Assembly (NCBI GenBank): GCA_028876385.1
Contig: JAGWSF010000155.1
Coordinates: 1 to 34,525, forward strand
Source of the DNA: Acidobacteriota bacterium
GTDB taxonomy: Bacteria > Actinomycetota > Acidimicrobiia > Acidimicrobiales > Palsa-688
DNA length: 34,525 nt
Direction: 5' to 3'
Shown piece by piece: positions 16,116-23,207 of the stretch. Both the position numbers and the translations under genes were made by a program. The notes under the pieces are model-generated. The model was not told where the DNA came from and did no database searches. It was given only the letters and a program-made list of their open reading frames with translations. Position 1 is the stretch's first letter, and each line of letters starts with the position of its first letter.

Positions 16116-16619
16116 TCAGCCGAAGTCTTCGGGGCGTATTCCCTCGATGAAGTCCCGGAACTCCGAGACCAGCTCTTCGGCCTCGGCGGCGTCCTCCTCG
16201 CCGTCGTCGCTGTCCTCGGGCAGTATGACCCCCTCGGCGTCGAGCAGCTCGTCCTCGGCGTAGATCGGGCACTCGAGGCGCACGGCGAGGGCCACGGCGT
16301 CGGAGGGCCGGGCCGAGACGTGATGGCGGGCGGTGCCCAACACGATGCGGATCTCGGCGTAGAACGTCCGGTCACGAAGCTCGGTGATCACGATGCACTC
16401 GACGCGCGCCCCGAGAGACTCCAGGATGTCGCGCATCAGGTCGTGGGTCATGGGCCGCGGCGTCTCCACCCCCTGCTGGGCGAAGGCGATGGCCTGCGCC
16501 TCGGCCGGCCCGATGTATATCGGAAGCGTGCGCCTGGCCCCGGATGTCTCCTGGAGCAGCAGCAGCGGGTTGTTGCTCGGAATCTCTACCCGGACCGCAG
16601 TCAGGTGCATCTCCACCAT
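16116..16619 (-). CDS. DUF151 / bifunctional nuclease-family protein (Rv1829-like)
   Basis: 167 residues, ATG 16619. The DUF151 core covers about residues 1-135: LTAVRVEIPSNNPLLLLQE, RTLPIYIGPAEAQAIAFA, RPMTHDLMRDILESLGARVE, TFYAEIRI and VSARPSDAVALAVRLECPIYA. It ends in a strongly acidic tail (EDSDDGEEDAAEAEEL). Plant and Thermotoga members have been described as bifunctional nucleases; a biochemical role in Actinobacteria is not settled, so I name the family only. It sits between the two MerR genes, a conserved arrangement. TAACGT 6 nt before the ATG suggests its own leaderless promoter. Confidence 0.9.
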   Translation of the reverse strand: MVEMHLTAVRVEIPSNNPLLLLQETSGARRTLPIYIGPAEAQAIAFAQQGVETPRPMTHDLMRDILESLGARVECIVITELRDRTFYAEIRIVLGTARHHVSARPSDAVALAVRLECPIYAEDELLDAEGVILPEDSDDGEEDAAEAEELVSEFRDFIEGIRPEDFG

Positions 16620-16625
16620 GACGAA

Positions 16626-16631
16626 ACGTTA
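16626..16631 (-). promoter_or_regulatory. Candidate leaderless -10 element of the DUF151 gene
   Basis: TAACGT on the minus strand, 6 nt from the ATG at 16619, in the 88-bp gap after the upstream merR gene. No Shine-Dalgarno is present between them, which agrees with a leaderless message. Confidence 0.5.
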
Positions 16632-16707
16632 CCCGCGGGCGCACCCTGCGATGGCTACGACTGCGTCACCAGCGCCGATGGCTCCCCCGGGGGGACGTGG
16701 CGCCGCT

Positions 16708-17877
16708 TCAGCGGATGTCGCGCATGGCTCGCTCGACCAGCGCGGCGCGCAGGGAGGCCCCGGCCGAGGCCAGCTCCTCCAAGGTGTCGAGGGCCTGACG
16801 GCGGGCCTGGGGGTTGCGTTGGCGTAGCAGGGGCAGGACCACCTGCTGGTAGAGGTCGGCTTCGCGCTCGGCCGAGTTGCGCCACACCCGCAGGTGCCGG
16901 GCCTCGACCCCGTGACGGGCGAAGCGGGCGGCGGCGAGCACCACCGCCAGCGATCCCTGGTCGTAGTAGGCGACCCCGGCGACGGTGGCGCTCGCGGTGA
17001 TCAAGCCGTACTGCTTCAACTGCTGGACGATGTCGGCGTCGGTGCCCACCGCGGCGGCCAGTTCCTCAGCGGTGAAGGTCTGCGCCTCGTCGTCGGAGCC
17101 GTCTCTCGGCGCCGGCGACGGGTTCCCTCCGAGGGGAGCCGCCGGCACAGCCTGCGCGCCGGTCGGCGGGCTGACCTCGGCGGGGCTGACCCCGGCGGAG
17201 CTGGTGCCAACCGCACCGGCCCCGGTGCGGGCCTCCGCTCGGCTGGTGCCAACCGGGCTGGCGGGCGGTCGGGACCGGCCGGGCTCGACCGACGGGCTGC
17301 GACGCGTCGAGCGGGGAGGTTCCCCGCCGGTGGTGTCGTCGCTGGGAGCCTCGGCGCGCAGCTGGGCGAACAGGCTCGGAGTGGGTGGGGTGGGCCGGGC
17401 TGACCCGGAGGGGCGGGCGTCTACGTCGTCGACACCGGACCGCCCTTCGCCGCCGGTCGGATCGGCTGCTATGGCTTCGTGGCGGGTGGGCGGCGGCACG
17501 TTCGGCGGAGCGGTCGAATCCCCGGTCCCGGCGGTCGAGCCGCCGTCGAAGGGCTCGGCCCCGGCGGGGATGGCCGATGCCTCTTCTGGGGTGAGCGGAC
17601 CGTCGGCCGGGCTGCCCGCACCCTGCCCGCTCAGACGGCCCCGGATCACTTTGAGGGGCAGGAAGTGCTCCCGCTGCTGGCGCAGGATCCACTTCAACCG
17701 CTCGACGTCGTGCTCGTAGAACTTGCGGTAGCCCGAAGGGGTCCGCTCGGGGTCGACCAGGCCCTGGCTCTCGAGGAAGCGGATCTTGGAGATGGTCACG
17801 TCGGGGAACTCGTCGCGAAGCAGCGAGAGGACCTCGCCGATCGACAGATGGGATCGCTCCGTCACCCGCTCAGCCAC
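16708..17877 (-). CDS. MerR-family regulator with long disordered insert (Rv1828-like)
   Basis: 389 residues from GTG at 17877, overlapping the FHA gene stop by 8 nt. The N-terminal MerR winged helix (about 8-80) reads LSIGEVLSLLRDEFPDVTISKIRFLESQGLVDPERTPSGYRKF and VERLKWILRQQREHFLPLKVI. The C-terminal helical domain (about 267-389) has FTAEELAAAVGTD, KQYGLI, FARHGVEARHLRVWRNSAEREADLYQQVV. Between them lies some 175 residues rich in Pro, Ser, Thr, Gly and Ala, without predicted structure, containing DNA-level duplications such as GCTGGTGCCAACCG. The mycobacterial homologue is about 250 residues, so the insert accounts for the extra length. Probably a transcription factor acting with the neighbouring FHA and MerR proteins; targets not known. 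Confidence 0.87.
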   Translation of the reverse strand: MAERVTERSHLSIGEVLSLLRDEFPDVTISKIRFLESQGLVDPERTPSGYRKFYEHDVERLKWILRQQREHFLPLKVIRGRLSGQGAGSPADGPLTPEEASAIPAGAEPFDGGSTAGTGDSTAPPNVPPPTRHEAIAADPTGGEGRSGVDDVDARPSGSARPTPPTPSLFAQLRAEAPSDDTTGGEPPRSTRRSPSVEPGRSRPPASPVGTSRAEARTGAGAVGTSSAGVSPAEVSPPTGAQAVPAAPLGGNPSPAPRDGSDDEAQTFTAEELAAAVGTDADIVQQLKQYGLITASATVAGVAYYDQGSLAVVLAAARFARHGVEARHLRVWRNSAEREADLYQQVVLPLLRQRNPQARRQALDTLEELASAGASLRAALVERAMRDIR

Positions 17878-18367
17878 CGAGCATCTCGTGCAGGAACACC
17901 AGCCGGAACTTGCCGATCTGCAGTTCGTCGCCGCTGTGCAGAACGGCCCGCTCGATGCGCTCCCGGTTGAGGTAGGTGCCGTTCAGGGAGCCGGCGTCGC
18001 TGACGGTGAACTGGCCGTTGGCGTGGACGACCTCGGCGTGGCGGCGGGAGACCGTGACATCGTCGAGGAATATGTCGCTGTCGGGATGGCGGCCGATGGT
18101 CGTCATCTGCTCACCCATGGCGAACCGTGAGCCGGCGTTGGGGCCGCGCTTGACCACCAGCAGCCCGACCCCGGCCGGGTGGTCCTCCAAGGAGATGGTG
18201 ATCTCCTCCTCGCCGACCTCACCAGCGGCCTCCACCGGGGCCAGGGTGATGGTGGTCGTGGCCGGGTCGCCGCTCGACAGCCGCTCCAGAACCGCGCCGC
18301 AAGAGGAGCAGAAGTTCGAGCCCTCCGGGTTGCGGTGTCCGCAGCGGTTGCAGAAGATCGGCGTCAA
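17870..18367 (-). CDS. FHA-domain protein with N-terminal zinc ribbon (GarA-like)
   Basis: 165 residues from TTG at 18367 (no ATG or GTG fits; the codon directly precedes TPIFCNRCG). Residues 6-23 form a C-x2-C-x10-C-x2-C zinc ribbon. Then comes a flexible segment with a threonine cluster (DPATTTITL, about 34-42) and a C-terminal FHA domain (about 68-160) with the phosphothreonine-binding signature TIGRH...VSRRHAEV...GSLNGTYLN. Position (after gcvH, before merR) and domain match mycobacterial GarA/Rv1827, whose FHA domain binds 2-oxoglutarate-pathway enzymes and is silenced when its N-terminal Thr is phosphorylated by PknB/PknG. Mycobacterial GarA has no zinc ribbon. The same role here is inference. 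Confidence 0.88.
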   Translation of the reverse strand: MTPIFCNRCGHRNPEGSNFCSSCGAVLERLSSGDPATTTITLAPVEAAGEVGEEEITISLEDHPAGVGLLVVKRGPNAGSRFAMGEQMTTIGRHPDSDIFLDDVTVSRRHAEVVHANGQFTVSDAGSLNGTYLNRERIERAVLHSGDELQIGKFRLVFLHEMLGG

Positions 18368-18377
18368 TACGGACCTG

Positions 18378-18761
18378 TCAGCTCTCGATGAGCTTCCGGT
18401 ATCCGTCGGCGTCGAGCAGCTCGGGCTCGGCCCCGTCGGTGTCGGGCACGATCACGCACAGCCAGCCCTCGCCGTACGGGTCCTCGTTGAGCCGCTGCGG
18501 AGCGTCGGCCAGGTCCTGATTGATCTCGGTGACCGTGCCGCTCACGGGAGCGAAGATGTCCGACACCGATTTGGTGGACTCAACTTCGGCGAACGAGTCA
18601 CCGGCTGAGACCTTGGCTCCGGGTTCGGGTAGCTGTACGAACACGATGTCGCCGAGGGCGTCCTGGGCGTAGTCGGTAATCCCGACCCGCAGGCCGCCAC
18701 CGTCCTCGGATCGGGCCCATTCGTGGTCCGAGGTGTAGTTGAGATCGTCGGGGACGTTCAT
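18378..18761 (-). CDS. gcvH: Glycine cleavage system H protein
   Basis: 127 residues, ATG 18761. The lipoyl domain is complete: NYTSDHEWARSE at the N-terminus, GITDYAQDALGDIVFVQLP, then VESTKSVSDIFAPVSGTVTEIN with K64 as the lipoylation site, and ending in WLCVI. It shuttles the aminomethyl group between P- and T-proteins. It is separated from gcvT/gcvP by four regulatory genes. TAAGTT lies 8 nt before the ATG, so its transcript is probably leaderless. Confidence 0.96.
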   Translation of the reverse strand: MNVPDDLNYTSDHEWARSEDGGGLRVGITDYAQDALGDIVFVQLPEPGAKVSAGDSFAEVESTKSVSDIFAPVSGTVTEINQDLADAPQRLNEDPYGEGWLCVIVPDTDGAEPELLDADGYRKLIES

Positions 18762-18769
18762 GCCCGGCG

Positions 18770-18775
18770 AACTTA
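18770..18775 (-). promoter_or_regulatory. Candidate leaderless -10 element of gcvH
   Basis: CCGGTAAGTT on the minus strand contains TAAGTT 8 nt upstream of ATG 18761, in the 19-nt gap after the mannose-1-phosphate guanylyltransferase gene. Confidence 0.45.
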
Positions 18776-18780
18776 CCGGA

Positions 18781-21285
18781 TCAGCCCCGCAGGATGCTGC
18801 GGATCCGCCGGGAGTACTCCTGGGCCCGGGACTTGGCCTCGGCGTCGGTTGCGGCTTCGGCCCAGACGTGGGTCAGGGGCTCCTCGGGGTCGGGGAACAC
18901 CAGGGCCCAGCCGTCGTCGTAGACCACCTTCACCCCGTCGACGAGCAGCACCTCCCGTTCCTTGGTCCACTCCATGACACTGCGCATCACCATGCCCTTC
19001 TTCTCCCAGGGGGTGACCACCGACTCCTGGGCCAGGCGGACCTGCGGCAGCCGGGAAGCCACCTTCGACAGCCGCGTGCCGACCGAGGCCAGCAGGCCGA
19101 GGGTCTCGACCATGGTCGCCACGGCGTCGTAGGCGGGCAGGAAGGGCGGGAAGATGTAACCACCCTCCTGGCCGGCGGCGAAGCGGACCCCGGGCTGGGA
19201 GGCCACCTCCATGAGCGAGGGGGTCGAGAGCTTGGTCCAAAGCAGCGTCGCCCCGGCGGCGTCGCACATGGCCTCGACGCTGCGGCTGACCGACACCGGC
19301 AGGGCCACGGTGGGCGGGGAGGCCCCGCTGCGGCTGGCGTCGTCCAGCACGAGCTGCAGGAGGGCCATCAGGCCCTGGTCGTCGGAGAGCACCTGGCCGG
19401 TGTCGTCCACCAGGGTGAGCAGTTCGCCGTCGCTGTCGATGACCGCGCCCAGATGGGCGCCTGATGCCTTCACCAAGCTGGAGAGCTGATTGGCGTGCTC
19501 GAAGCGGTTGAAGGTGAGCGACTGGCGGGTGGAGGCGTAAGGGTTGACCGACAGCACCTCGGCGCCCAGCTTGGAGAGCACGTTGGGCATGATGAAGCTG
19601 GCCGCGCCGTAGGCGTAGTCCAGCACCACCTTGAACCGGGCGGCGCGGATGGCCTCCACGTTGACGTTCTCCATGAGCAGCGCCGTGTAGAACTCCGCGG
19701 TGCGCACCGGGAAGCGCAGGTCGCCGATCTCCCCCGCCAGCGAGCGGCGGTAATCCTCCCGGTAGAAGAGCCGCTCCACCTTCTTCTGGGTGGCCTCGGA
19801 GATGTCTATGCCATTGGAGTCGAAGAAGCGGATCACCACCGACTGGGGGTCCTCGCGGGCCAGACGTACCGACATGCCGCCGTCGGCGTTCTCGCTGCGG
19901 ACACCGAAGCGGGTGACCGGCACGGTGGCCACCTCCAGGTCGGCCACGTCCACCCCGGCCGAGTTGAGGCCTACCATCATGGCCCGCTTGAGCACCCGGG
20001 CCGCCCGGCTGGTGTCGCGTGACGCCACCACCGTCTGACCCTTCTTCATGGTCGTGGCGTAGGCCATGGCCAGGCGGACGGCCAGCTCGGGTGAGATGTC
20101 CACGTTGGCCAGGCCCTCGACCCCGTTGCGGCCGAAGAGGTGACGGGCCCCCCGCGACTCCCACACGATGGACGAGTTGACAATGGCTCCGTGCTCAACG
20201 GTCTTGAAGGGGTAGACCTTCACCCCCGGATGGATCACCGCGTGCTCGCCGATGAAGCATTCGTCGCCGATCACCACGCCCTCCTCGAGGCGGGCCCCGC
20301 GACGTAGATCGCTCGACCGGCCCACCACCGCGCCCCGCAGGCGCACCCCCGGGCCCAGGTACACGTTGTCGTGGACGACCGACCGCTCGATCGATGACTC
20401 GGGTCCGACCCGGACGTTCGAGCCGAGCACGGTGTACTCACCGAGGCGGGCCCCGGCTTCCACCCGGCAGTAATCGCCGATGATGGCGGGGCCGGTGACG
20501 GTGGCTTCGGGATGGACCTCCGAGCCTTCGCCCAGCCACACTCCCTCACCGAGACGGAAACCGCTGATCTCCACATCGACGTGTCCGTCGAGCACGTCCT
20601 GGTGGGCTTTGATGTAGGCGTCGAGGGTGCCGACGTCCTCCCAGTACCCTTCGGCCACGTAGCCGAACAGGGCCCGGCCGTCGGCCAGCATGCGGGGGAA
20701 CACGTCCGACGAGAAGTCCACCGAGATGCCCGGCTCGATGTAGTCGAAGATGCTCGGGTCGAGGACGTAGATACCGGTGTTGATGGTGTCGGAGAAGACC
20801 TGGCCCCAAGTCGGTTTCTCCAGGAACCGCTCGATGGAGCCGTCCTCGCGGGTGATCACGATGCCGAACTCGAGGGGGTTCTCCATGGACTTCAGCCCGA
20901 TGGTGGCCAAGGCGTTGCGCTCCTGGTGGAACTTGACGATCGAGGCCAGGTCGATGTCGGTCAGCACGTCGCCGGATATGACCAGGAAAGGCTCGTCCAG
21001 CTCGTCCTTGGCGTTGCGCACCGAGCCGGCCGTACCGAGCGGGCTCTCCTCGGTGGCGTAGACCATCTGCACCCCGAACTCGGCTCCGTTGCCGAAGTAG
21101 GTGCGGATGGCGTTGGCCTGGAAGGCCACCGTGACCACGATTTCGTCGAAGCCGTGCCGCTTGAGCAGCTCGATGATGTGCTCCATCATCGGCCGGTTGG
21201 CGATGGGCATCATGGGCTTGGGCTGGTTGGAGGTGAGGGGCCGCAACCGGGTGCCCTCCCCGCCGGCCATGATCACGGCTTTCAT
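18781..21285 (-). CDS. Mannose-1-phosphate guanylyltransferase fused to degenerate phosphomannomutase domain
   Basis: 834 residues from ATG 21285, with GGAAGGAG 8-15 nt upstream and a 4-nt overlap (ATGA) with pgsA. Residues 1-230 are a nucleotidyltransferase (AVIMAGGEGTRLRPLTSNQPKP; DVLTDIDL; FLEKPTWG). About 240-390 is a left-handed beta-helix of hexapeptide repeats (IGDYCRVEAGARLGEYTVLGS). About 395-834 is a phosphohexomutase-like fold (RDTSRAARVLKRAM at 423). In that last part the catalytic phosphoserine loop (normally TASHNP) reads RLAREDPQ near 474-481, and the metal loop (normally DGDADR) reads DSDGE at 617-621, so mutase activity is unlikely. Similar long fusions occur in other actinobacteria. 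It should make GDP-mannose or another NDP-sugar for glycoconjugates; the mutase-like part may be regulatory. Confidence 0.88.
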   Translation of the reverse strand: MKAVIMAGGEGTRLRPLTSNQPKPMMPIANRPMMEHIIELLKRHGFDEIVVTVAFQANAIRTYFGNGAEFGVQMVYATEESPLGTAGSVRNAKDELDEPFLVISGDVLTDIDLASIVKFHQERNALATIGLKSMENPLEFGIVITREDGSIERFLEKPTWGQVFSDTINTGIYVLDPSIFDYIEPGISVDFSSDVFPRMLADGRALFGYVAEGYWEDVGTLDAYIKAHQDVLDGHVDVEISGFRLGEGVWLGEGSEVHPEATVTGPAIIGDYCRVEAGARLGEYTVLGSNVRVGPESSIERSVVHDNVYLGPGVRLRGAVVGRSSDLRRGARLEEGVVIGDECFIGEHAVIHPGVKVYPFKTVEHGAIVNSSIVWESRGARHLFGRNGVEGLANVDISPELAVRLAMAYATTMKKGQTVVASRDTSRAARVLKRAMMVGLNSAGVDVADLEVATVPVTRFGVRSENADGGMSVRLAREDPQSVVIRFFDSNGIDISEATQKKVERLFYREDYRRSLAGEIGDLRFPVRTAEFYTALLMENVNVEAIRAARFKVVLDYAYGAASFIMPNVLSKLGAEVLSVNPYASTRQSLTFNRFEHANQLSSLVKASGAHLGAVIDSDGELLTLVDDTGQVLSDDQGLMALLQLVLDDASRSGASPPTVALPVSVSRSVEAMCDAAGATLLWTKLSTPSLMEVASQPGVRFAAGQEGGYIFPPFLPAYDAVATMVETLGLLASVGTRLSKVASRLPQVRLAQESVVTPWEKKGMVMRSVMEWTKEREVLLVDGVKVVYDDGWALVFPDPEEPLTHVWAEAATDAEAKSRAQEYSRRIRSILRG

Positions 21286-21941
21286 GGTTGGACTCCTTCC
21301 GCTGCGGGGGTGATCCGCCGGTCCTGCTTGCCCTCGGCAACAGCGGCCCGGGCTCTCGGAACGTAGCTCGCCACGGCGTACCAGCCGAGGATCAGTCCGG
21401 GAATGGCGAACAGCCACGCCAAGGCCTCGGCCACGTTGCGCCAGTCGTCGTTGGCGTGGCCCCCGATGTAGAGGGGCAGCGCCACCATCAGCCCGAAGGT
21501 GCCGGCCTTGCCGGCGGTGACCACGTCCATCCGCCGGCCGCCGAGGGCGGCGACGATCATGAAGCCGACGGCTACCACCGCCTCGCGGGCGACGGCCAGG
21601 ACCCCGACCCACAGTGGAACCGCCCCGAGGGCGATGGCCGAGATGGCGGCTACCCCGAGGAGCAGCCGGTCGGCGATGGGATCGAGCACCTTGCCCACGG
21701 TGGACACCTGGTGGAACCGTCGGGCGACGAAGCCGTCCACGCCGTCGGTGGCGCCGAGGGCCCCGAGCAGGAGGGCCGCCGGGTACCACCCCCGGTGGCC
21801 GGGGCCGCGGAGGAGCAGCCACAGGAACAGCGGCACGCACAGCAGCCGCAGAGTGGTGATCAGGTTGGGCAGGGTGGTGATGCGATCCTCACCCGACCGC
21901 CCCGAGCCGGGCGGAGCCGTCCCGGTGGTCGAGGAGTCCAT
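21282..21941 (-). CDS. CDP-alcohol phosphatidyltransferase, PgsA-like
   Basis: 219 residues, ATG 21941. The family signature D-G-x2-A-R-x8-G-x3-D-x3-D is intact (DGFVARRFHQVSTVGKVLDPIAD), preceded by TLPNLITTLRLLCVPLFLWLLL, the usual first membrane helix. Four or five further hydrophobic helices follow. It transfers a phosphatidyl group from CDP-diacylglycerol to an alcohol, most likely glycerol-3-phosphate (PgsA), though inositol-phosphate or a second CDP-alcohol enzyme cannot be ruled out. It overlaps the downstream guanylyltransferase by 4 nt. Confidence 0.85.
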   Translation of the reverse strand: MDSSTTGTAPPGSGRSGEDRITTLPNLITTLRLLCVPLFLWLLLRGPGHRGWYPAALLLGALGATDGVDGFVARRFHQVSTVGKVLDPIADRLLLGVAAISAIALGAVPLWVGVLAVAREAVVAVGFMIVAALGGRRMDVVTAGKAGTFGLMVALPLYIGGHANDDWRNVAEALAWLFAIPGLILGWYAVASYVPRARAAVAEGKQDRRITPAAEGVQP

Positions 21942-21950
21942 GCCCCGAGT

Positions 21951-22304
21951 CTACGTACCGGCGCCCAGACTCCACCGGACCTCGCCGCGGGCGTCGATCT
22001 CGGTGACGTGGATGGTCCGCGGCGGGTGGCCCACCAGGGTGCAGTCGAAGGTGTAGCCGGCCCGGACCGGCTCCCGGGCCGGGCAGGTCACCGCCGGGGC
22101 CTGCGCCAGGTTCTGCTGGGCCTGTATCCCGAGGGCGATCTGATCGGCGGTGTCCGGCCCGGCCAGGGTGGTGTCGGCCGTGTGCAGCAGGTCCCCCGCC
22201 CCCCACAACAAGCCGATGAGCAGCAGGGCGATCAGGGCTATCACCCCGGGCAGGAAGCCCCGCACGGGGCGGGCGGGACGGGCGCTCGGGTCGGCCGGGT
22301 CCAT
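21951..22304 (-). CDS. Membrane-anchored DUF4333-like protein
   Basis: 117 residues from ATG 22304; a longer version from 22385 would overlap the divergent gene and is not needed. The N-terminus (MDPADPSARPARPVRG) is cytoplasmic and proline-rich, then a single membrane helix (FLPGVIALIALLLIGLLWGAG), then an extracytoplasmic domain with VTCPAREPVRAGYTFDCTLVG and VTEIDARGEVRWSL. The two-Cys, 'V-C-x..G-x-F-C' and 'VT-x2-D-x-G-x-V-x-W' pattern resembles DUF4333 domains of actinobacterial envelope proteins. Function unknown. TAATCT 8 nt upstream suggests a leaderless promoter. It precedes pgsA in the same direction with a 9-nt gap. Confidence 0.75.
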   Translation of the reverse strand: MDPADPSARPARPVRGFLPGVIALIALLLIGLLWGAGDLLHTADTTLAGPDTADQIALGIQAQQNLAQAPAVTCPAREPVRAGYTFDCTLVGHPPRTIHVTEIDARGEVRWSLGAGT

Positions 22305-22312
22305 GCCCGGCC

Positions 22313-22318
22313 AGATTA
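22313..22318 (-). promoter_or_regulatory. Candidate leaderless -10 element of the DUF4333-like gene
   Basis: CTAATCTGG on the minus strand, with 8 nt between TAATCT and the ATG at 22304; identical in core to the element before gcvT. Confidence 0.5.
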
Positions 22319-22384
22319 GATGGCTCCCGTCGGTACCAGGCTCTCGGCCGGTTGGCCACCCGTTCCTGGCACAATGGACCCACA

Positions 22385-22702
22385 ATGATCACCGACGAAG
22401 AACGATCCTCCCGCCTGGCTCATCTCGAGGAACTGATCGAACTGATCCGCCCGGCCGTGCAGGCCGACGGCGGTGACCTGGTACTGCTCAGCGCCGACGT
22501 GGACACCGGGGTCATAGAGGTCCAGCTGCAGGGCTCCTGCTCGTCGTGCGCCATCAGCAGCACCACACTGCAGGCCGGTGTGCAGCGGATCCTCCAGGAG
22601 CGCCTCGACTGGGTGACCGAGGTGCTCGGGTCCATCGACGAGGACATCGACTGGGAGACCAGCGCGGCCATGGGCCAGGGGGGCTACACGCCCCGCTGGT
22701 GA
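22385..22702 (+). CDS. NifU C-terminal domain Fe-S scaffold protein (Nfu-type)
   Basis: 105 residues from ATG 22385; an in-frame ATG at 22352 is possible but adds residues not typical of the family. The whole protein is one NifU C-terminal domain: LEELIELIRPAVQADGGDLVLLSADVDTGVIEVQLQGSC-SSC, with the C-x2-C pair that binds a transferable [4Fe-4S] cluster. It probably delivers clusters to Fe-S enzymes; IspH and the DUF512 radical-SAM protein in this window would be such clients (inference). A CACAAT hexamer 9 nt upstream is a weak -10 candidate. A strong hairpin follows the gene. Confidence 0.9.
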   Translation: MITDEERSSRLAHLEELIELIRPAVQADGGDLVLLSADVDTGVIEVQLQGSCSSCAISSTTLQAGVQRILQERLDWVTEVLGSIDEDIDWETSAAMGQGGYTPRW

Positions 22703-22765
22703 CGTCGCAGCGACCGGGCCGGGGAGGCCCCGGCGGTCGCCCGTCGGGCGCCAGAGTTGGAGGCG

Positions 22766-22790
22766 AGGCCCCGGGTCAACCCCGGGGCCT
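22766..22790. terminator. Hairpin between convergent nfu-type gene and tRNA-Pro
   Basis: Arms AGGCCCCGGG and CCCGGGGCCT pair perfectly over 10 bp around a 5-nt loop. It sits between the end of the rightward Nfu gene and the 3' end of the leftward tRNA, so it may end transcription from both sides. There is no T-tract, which is common for actinobacterial terminators. Confidence 0.7.
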
Positions 22791-22796
22791 TCGCTG

Positions 22797-22870
22797 TCGG
22801 GCGGGCGAGACTTGAACTCGCGACCCCCAGACCCCCAGTCTGGTGCGCTACCAAACTGCGCCACCGCCCG
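22797..22870 (-). tRNA. tRNA-Pro (anticodon GGG)
   Basis: Minus-strand cloverleaf of 74 nt: 7-bp perfect acceptor stem (CGGGCGG/CCGCCCG), D-arm GCGC...GCGC with the GGTA loop, anticodon stem CCAGA/TCTGG with loop CTGGGGG (anticodon GGG, reads CCC), and T-arm GCGAG-TTCAAGT-CTCGC. The discriminator base is A. The CCA end is not encoded. Confidence 0.97.
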
Positions 22871-22903
22871 TTGTCCAACGGACCACCGACCTTAGTCAAA
22901 AAG

Positions 22904-23104
22904 TCAGACGTGTTTGGGCAGCCACTCCACCAGCCAGTAGATCCGGTACACCATGTAGCCGGCGAAGGCCACCAGCAGGACCTTGAAGTGCCACGGCACG
23001 CTGCGGACGCCCGACGACAACTCCCTGTTACAAGTGGGGCACGTCCCGCCCTCACCCAGGCTCTGGTCGTTCCAGAACCGGTTGCAATCCTCGCACCAGG
23101 GCAC
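22904..23104 (-). CDS. Small zinc-ribbon membrane protein
   Basis: 66 residues from GTG 23104. C4-x2-C7 (PWCEDC) and C22-x2-C25 (TCPTC) form a zinc ribbon, followed by one membrane helix (FKVLLVAFAGYMVYRIYWLVEWL) and a short tail. An upstream GTG at 23137 would add eleven Pro/Ala-rich residues, but TACCCT lies exactly 6 nt before GTG 23104, which favours the shorter start. I recall similar small actinobacterial proteins beginning with PWCEDC, of unknown function. It is upstream of the tRNA and downstream of the phosphatase gene. Confidence 0.75.
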   Translation of the reverse strand: MPWCEDCNRFWNDQSLGEGGTCPTCNRELSSGVRSVPWHFKVLLVAFAGYMVYRIYWLVEWLPKHV

Positions 23105-23110
23105 GACCCC

Positions 23111-23116
23111 AGGGTA
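23111..23116 (-). promoter_or_regulatory. Candidate leaderless -10 element of the zinc-ribbon gene
   Basis: TACCCT on the minus strand, 6 nt before GTG 23104; supports that start over the upstream GTG. Confidence 0.45.
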
Positions 23117-23207
23117 GGGCGCCGGGGCCGGTAACACCGCCCGGCCCCGGGGGCCGCTGAAATCCGCGCTGCGGCCCCGGGGGCGCCGCCTCCGGGCCCG
23201 TCCGGTC

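Noticed and set aside
23142..23190. GGCCCCGGGGGCC-type palindromes after the phosphatase gene
   Set aside because: Could be a terminator, but runs of C and G are frequent here, there is no T-tract and pairing is ambiguous.
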